From Saturnia japonica (Eukaryota > Arthropoda > Insecta > Lepidoptera > Saturniidae), in assembly GCA_033032175.1 (NCBI GenBank), contig CM065318.1, positions 1,860,001-1,924,000 on the forward strand: a stretch of 64,000 bases of DNA. The letters are read 5' to 3'. Of the stretch, positions 60,721 to 64,000 are shown in pieces. The translations under genes were made by a program, and so were the position numbers. The notes beneath the pieces are model-generated. The model was not told the DNA's origin. It did not search any database and saw nothing but the letters and a program-made list of their open reading frames with translations. Within the stretch, counting starts at the first letter, position 1; every line of letters starts with the position of its first letter.

Positions 60721-62039
60721 TCGTTTGGTTACAAAAAGATTAGTTTTAGTGAAAGTACTTGTTTTATTATAAAACACACAAGAATAATTTTTGATTTACA
60801 TTTACTTGAGTTAAGAACAACGTTTGATAATTTTCTTTCTAGCGCTTCTCACGCGGCTTCGCTCGCGCCATAGTTGAGTTATTTCTCATTTTATGTATCT
60901 ATGTCCCATTCTAACTGAATTGCTAAATACCAATTTCCCTAGACCTATCTTCAAAAATGTATATTCATACAAATTTTCACCCCCTTTTACCACTTAAGGG
61001 GTTGAATTTCCAAAAATCCTTCCATAATGCTCCTTTACAGTGTAAAATTAGCCCGTATGCAAATTTCCATGTTCCTAGCCCCAGTAGTTTGAGTTGTGTG
61101 TCGATATGTGGCCCACGGTTGAACTGTTGAATGAATTTTTGAAAATCCGTTCTTAGCGGATATTTACGTCATAGTTAGGTACCTACTCCAAATTTCAGGC
61201 CAATTCGTTCAGAGCTTTGCGTTATGTGTTGGTAGCTCAGCCAGTCAGTCATGGTTACCTTTTATGTATATTTAGACATAGATAATATATTATCAAAGAG
61301 TATGAATATCAATACCGATAAAGTTGCGTTCCAGATACAAACCATATTCCATATCAACCACGCAAAACAGTTCATATTATAATTTGGTGGTTGGAGTTTT
61401 TGGCGGGATCTTGAAGTGACATGTAGTAGTTTTTATTTTTATTTCATTCACTTAAGTTTTTGACCCTATATTATGTAATATTGGTGGCGTTGTGCGTGAT
61501 ATAGTTTAGTTTTTGTGCATAAGTGAAGTGGATTATAAATATAAGCTGAAAGCATTCATTCTGAAGTCCCACAAAATCTTCCTAGAAAGTTCTAACAAGG
61601 GAGCCATCATCTTGTTAGGATACTGAATCGTCATAACACATGACAATATAATTCACTCGATAATGGCAGCAATGGTCTTCATTAAAGAGGACCGGTTGCC
61701 AAGTTAGGAATAAGAAGAAGAAGAAGAATTTGGTGGTTTTGTAAGATAACTTTATTATTACTAATAACTTAATAGTACGCGTAGGTACGTAACTTAATCT
61801 CGCAAAAACAGTTGAACGGATTTGTATAAAATCTGGTACATATGTAGTTTATCAACAGGATTAACACATAGATAGATCTTTTTCATTTCGCTAAAGACCC
61901 AATTATGAAGTTCACGCAAACGAATTCTCGGGAAGACTTTAGTAAATCATAAAATCAAGCTTGATTAAGGTAAGTTCTGTTCTATTTGTATCTCATTACA
62001 AAAAACAAATGCACACCTCTCAAGCATATTAAATACCAT

Positions 62040-62225
62040 CTATATGACGCCCCACCTAACGCAATCGCGGACGAGTCCGTTGAAACGTTCAGCGAATAAC
62101 TCATTAGGTTTGAGAACGAATGAGCTAGCATCAGTGTCCTTTGCTCCCACATCAGGTGCGTTCGTCGCCTCAACAGTCACTATGGGCAGCATCACGACAC
62201 TCACCGTCAACGCGTTTGGTAGCAT
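62040..62225 (-). CDS. Doubtful short secreted-protein exon
   Basis: An ATG directly after an acceptor (CTGCTTTCAG) opens a 61-codon frame ending in TAG. Residues 1-20 (MLPNALTVSVVMLPIVTVEA) look like a signal peptide with a possible cut after VEA. The rest is acidic then basic (KPNELFAERFNGLVRDC). A possible donor (GTGGGGCG) lies inside the last codons, so it could be a first exon with the rest lost or outside. No family recognised. The opposite strand is also open here, so chance cannot be excluded. Confidence 0.3.
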   Translation of the reverse strand: MLPNALTVSVVMLPIVTVEATNAPDVGAKDTDASSFVLKPNELFAERFNGLVRDCVRWGVI

Positions 62226-62704
62226 CTGAAAGCAGGCAGAACACTTCGAAATGAACATAATTGAATATGCATCTTTATTATTTTGTGTGCTATGTGCTAA
62301 GGATCATTCTGTGTTTTAATACAATAGCTGTAGGTACCATCATTTTTTTTTAAACAAAAACGAAAATCAATGATTTTGAGGAGTTTCCCGGTGTATCGAA
62401 TTCAAAGGTCCAATGCTAATGAAATTAAAATGGGACCACACTTGAGGTATCCCCTTTGCAACTAAAAGGAATTATCCAAATCGCTTCATAAACAAACAAG
62501 TTATTTTAATCCATTAAAAAAACTATACATTCGAATTGATTAACCTCTTTTTTTGAAGTCGGTATAAATAGCATCAAGACAGAAGATATCATGCACAGTG
62601 GAAGAGTACTCAGACGCTGCTTCGTTTCAAATAGTTTCAAATAAATAACCTGAGCTTTCGATTGTGGACAACATCGATACGTTACTAAAAATATCATTAA
62701 GCTA

Positions 62705-63049
62705 TGTAACAAACGATATTTGTTTCGTACTCATATAAAACCTTATTATCAATACTCGATGGGACTGGCAAACGCAGCTGACAGCTGTCATGCTTTATGT
62801 ACTCGTCGAATATTGGAGCTCTTATCGCGAGGCACGCAACAAGAATCGCTGTGCAAAACCGAATCTGAATTCGTATGGTGACCTGAATCGTGTCGGTGGA
62901 TATCATCGCAAGTGTTGGAGCAGTCCAAGGTACGTGAGAGCATTGTATTTGTTCCAGCGCTATCGAGTTTTTGAACATCGTTTTTTACCGTATCGAAATT
63001 ACCCAGTGTAGCTAAGCCACCGCTATTTCGGTTCGGTGCGGATGCTACA
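62705..63049 (+). repeat. 5' LTR of a BEL/Pao-like retrotransposon
   Basis: A block from about TGTAACAAACG to GATGCTACA, directly before a primer-binding site. The left limit is a guess from the TG start, since the second LTR lies outside the window. It contains short chance frames. Confidence 0.5.
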
Positions 63050-63055
63050 TTTTTT

Positions 63056-63073
63056 TGGTGCCGAACCCGGGAT
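63056..63073 (+). other. Candidate retrotransposon primer-binding site
   Basis: TGGTGCCGAACCCGGGAT starts with TGG, as expected for pairing with the CCA end of a tRNA, and lies 7 bp after the putative LTR end CA. The tRNA it pairs with was not identified. A ~450-nt leader separates it from the gag start. Confidence 0.65.
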
Positions 63074-63525
63074 TTCCACCGATATTATTCTCAATCGTGG
63101 TATATGTTTGTGGTATTTCTGGTCATCGTCGTAGTTCTTACTTAATATTGCGAGTAATCATACCTAAATACCTATTCATATATATCTAAATCGTACAATA
63201 GTTACCATCGAACAGATATTTCACATATATATCATTTGTGTGTCATCGGAAATTATTGTAAGATCTAATTAAGTAATCACTATATTTCATCGGTACTTAA
63301 TTAATTTCATCGGCTTATAATAATTTCATCGACTAAATAGTATTATATATATAAATACATATATTGTGACCTTTCAAATTTTCTTACATATTTTTGTCAT
63401 TTGTTGCAAATCGAAATATAAATTCGAAAATTCATTTGTTTACGTTTTTAAAATTGAATTCTTTTTTCTTCACGGGTCAAATTAATTTGAATTTCTTTTT
63501 TCAATTATCGAACCTAAAATAGTTC

Positions 63526-64000
63526 ATGATGCCGATCTTTAGAAAACATACTACGCGTAAAATGCCAAGTTTAACAAAGGCTAAATCGACCTCTTTTGAG
63601 CAATCTCATACAATTCAAGACTTAGCATCTTTACGCAGAAAACGTACAATTGCTATTAAACGGTTAGCAAAGGCTTTGGAAATCGGTACTTTAGCTATAG
63701 AGGACCCTTCACACAGCGACTTATTTTTATCATATCATCAGGATGTTAAAGAAATTACGTCGAGTTTCGAGAACGCGCATGTTACTATTTTAGACCTAAT
63801 AGATAACTTGGATGACAACGAAAATGATATCCAAGAACATTTTGAAGATATGTATTATCGAATATTATCGATTCACCGGAAATTAACTAAAAGTGAATCT
63901 ACTCAATCGCATAGGACTTCATCACAAAATATTCGTTTGCCGAAAATCGTTCTGCCTAATTTCGGCGGGAACATCAAACAATGGCCCGAATATTTTGATA
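63526..64000 (+). CDS. BEL/Pao-type Gag, N-terminal part, runs off the window
   Basis: Starts with two adjacent Met codons and stays open for 158 codons to the window edge. It has a basic N-terminus, a helical segment (SLRRKRTIAIKRLAKALE, then an acidic LIDNLDDNENDIQEHFEDMY) and then LPKIVLPNFGGNIKQWPEYF, which is the L-P-K-L-P-F-G-W-F motif at the start of the DUF1759 region in insect BEL/Pao polyproteins. Gag would package the element's RNA. No stop or frame change is visible, so this copy may be young. It is a retrotransposon, not an identified virus. Confidence 0.85.
   Translation, partial: MMPIFRKHTTRKMPSLTKAKSTSFEQSHTIQDLASLRRKRTIAIKRLAKALEIGTLAIEDPSHSDLFLSYHQDVKEITSSFENAHVTILDLIDNLDDNENDIQEHFEDMYYRILSIHRKLTKSESTQSHRTSSQNIRLPKIVLPNFGGNIKQWPEYFD

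Larger units (their letters stand above)
57000..62039. other. Gene-free, repeat-rich interval
   Basis: No coding exon was found. It contains a LINE-like 3' tail (58558 onward, with TACTAATATTATAAATACGA and GTCTGTCCCGTCTG), a three-unit tandem repeat (58634-59026), a second TATTAATATTATAAAGCGGA tail at 59200, part of repeat D (60170-60260), part of SINE A (60290-60445), a SINE head at 60648-60720 and a repeat at 61500-61740 shared with 15640-15780. Confidence 0.55.

Noticed and set aside
1..64000. CRISPR arrays, operons, riboswitches, bacterial ribosome-binding sites
   Set aside because: The gene structure is eukaryotic with introns; no spaced identical repeats of CRISPR type were seen.

Overview
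The window looks like insect nuclear DNA, most likely from a moth or butterfly. It is AT-rich, its genes are split by many short GT-AG introns, and the space between exons is packed with tRNA-derived SINEs, MITEs, mariner and Tc1-like relics, non-LTR retrotransposon tails and a BEL/Pao-type LTR retrotransposon. The order Lepidoptera is inferred from repeat style and was not proven by a search. None of the five genes was named by a database search. They were rebuilt by eye from phase-consistent exons and compared with remembered family sequences.

Layout. Positions 1-6.7 kb hold only repeats (a LINE tail, MITE copies, a candidate solo LTR). At 6.7-11.6 kb on the plus strand lies a five-exon homologue of human C1orf43, a small single-pass membrane protein. 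From 44.05 kb down to 15.8 kb on the minus strand runs a focadhesin (FOCAD) homologue: 17 firm coding exons give 1155 codons, and two further likely exons would raise this to 1217. Inside one of its introns, on the opposite strand, sits an intronless acid-lipase-like gene (28.5-29.7 kb) with signal peptide and complete catalytic triad. A mariner element with dead transposase (41.4-42.7 kb) lies in FOCAD intron 1.

FOCAD and the next gene, BRK1/HSPC300 (49.4-51.5 kb, plus, three exons, 76 aa, a WAVE-complex subunit), are transcribed away from each other. The 5.3 kb between their start codons is mostly transposon: two inverted copies of a ~1.1-kb element with TGCCA/TGGCA ends lie 90 bp and 149 bp from the two start codons and enclose a Tc1-like relic and a tandem repeat. 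BRK1 converges on an eight-exon mitochondrial-type 3-ketoacyl-CoA thiolase gene (ACAA2-like, 396 aa, minus, 56.9-52.4 kb). From 57 to 62 kb I see only repeats. At 62.0-62.2 kb there is one doubtful signal-peptide exon. The right edge holds the LTR, primer-binding site and open gag start of a BEL/Pao-like retrotransposon that runs out of the window.

The genes do not form a pathway. They are housekeeping genes (cytoskeleton, fatty-acid oxidation, membrane protein) plus a secreted digestive-type lipase that has settled inside an intron. I found no CRISPR, operon or evident new system. The most notable points are the nested lipase, the transposon-split head-to-head promoter region, and the shortened focadhesin.
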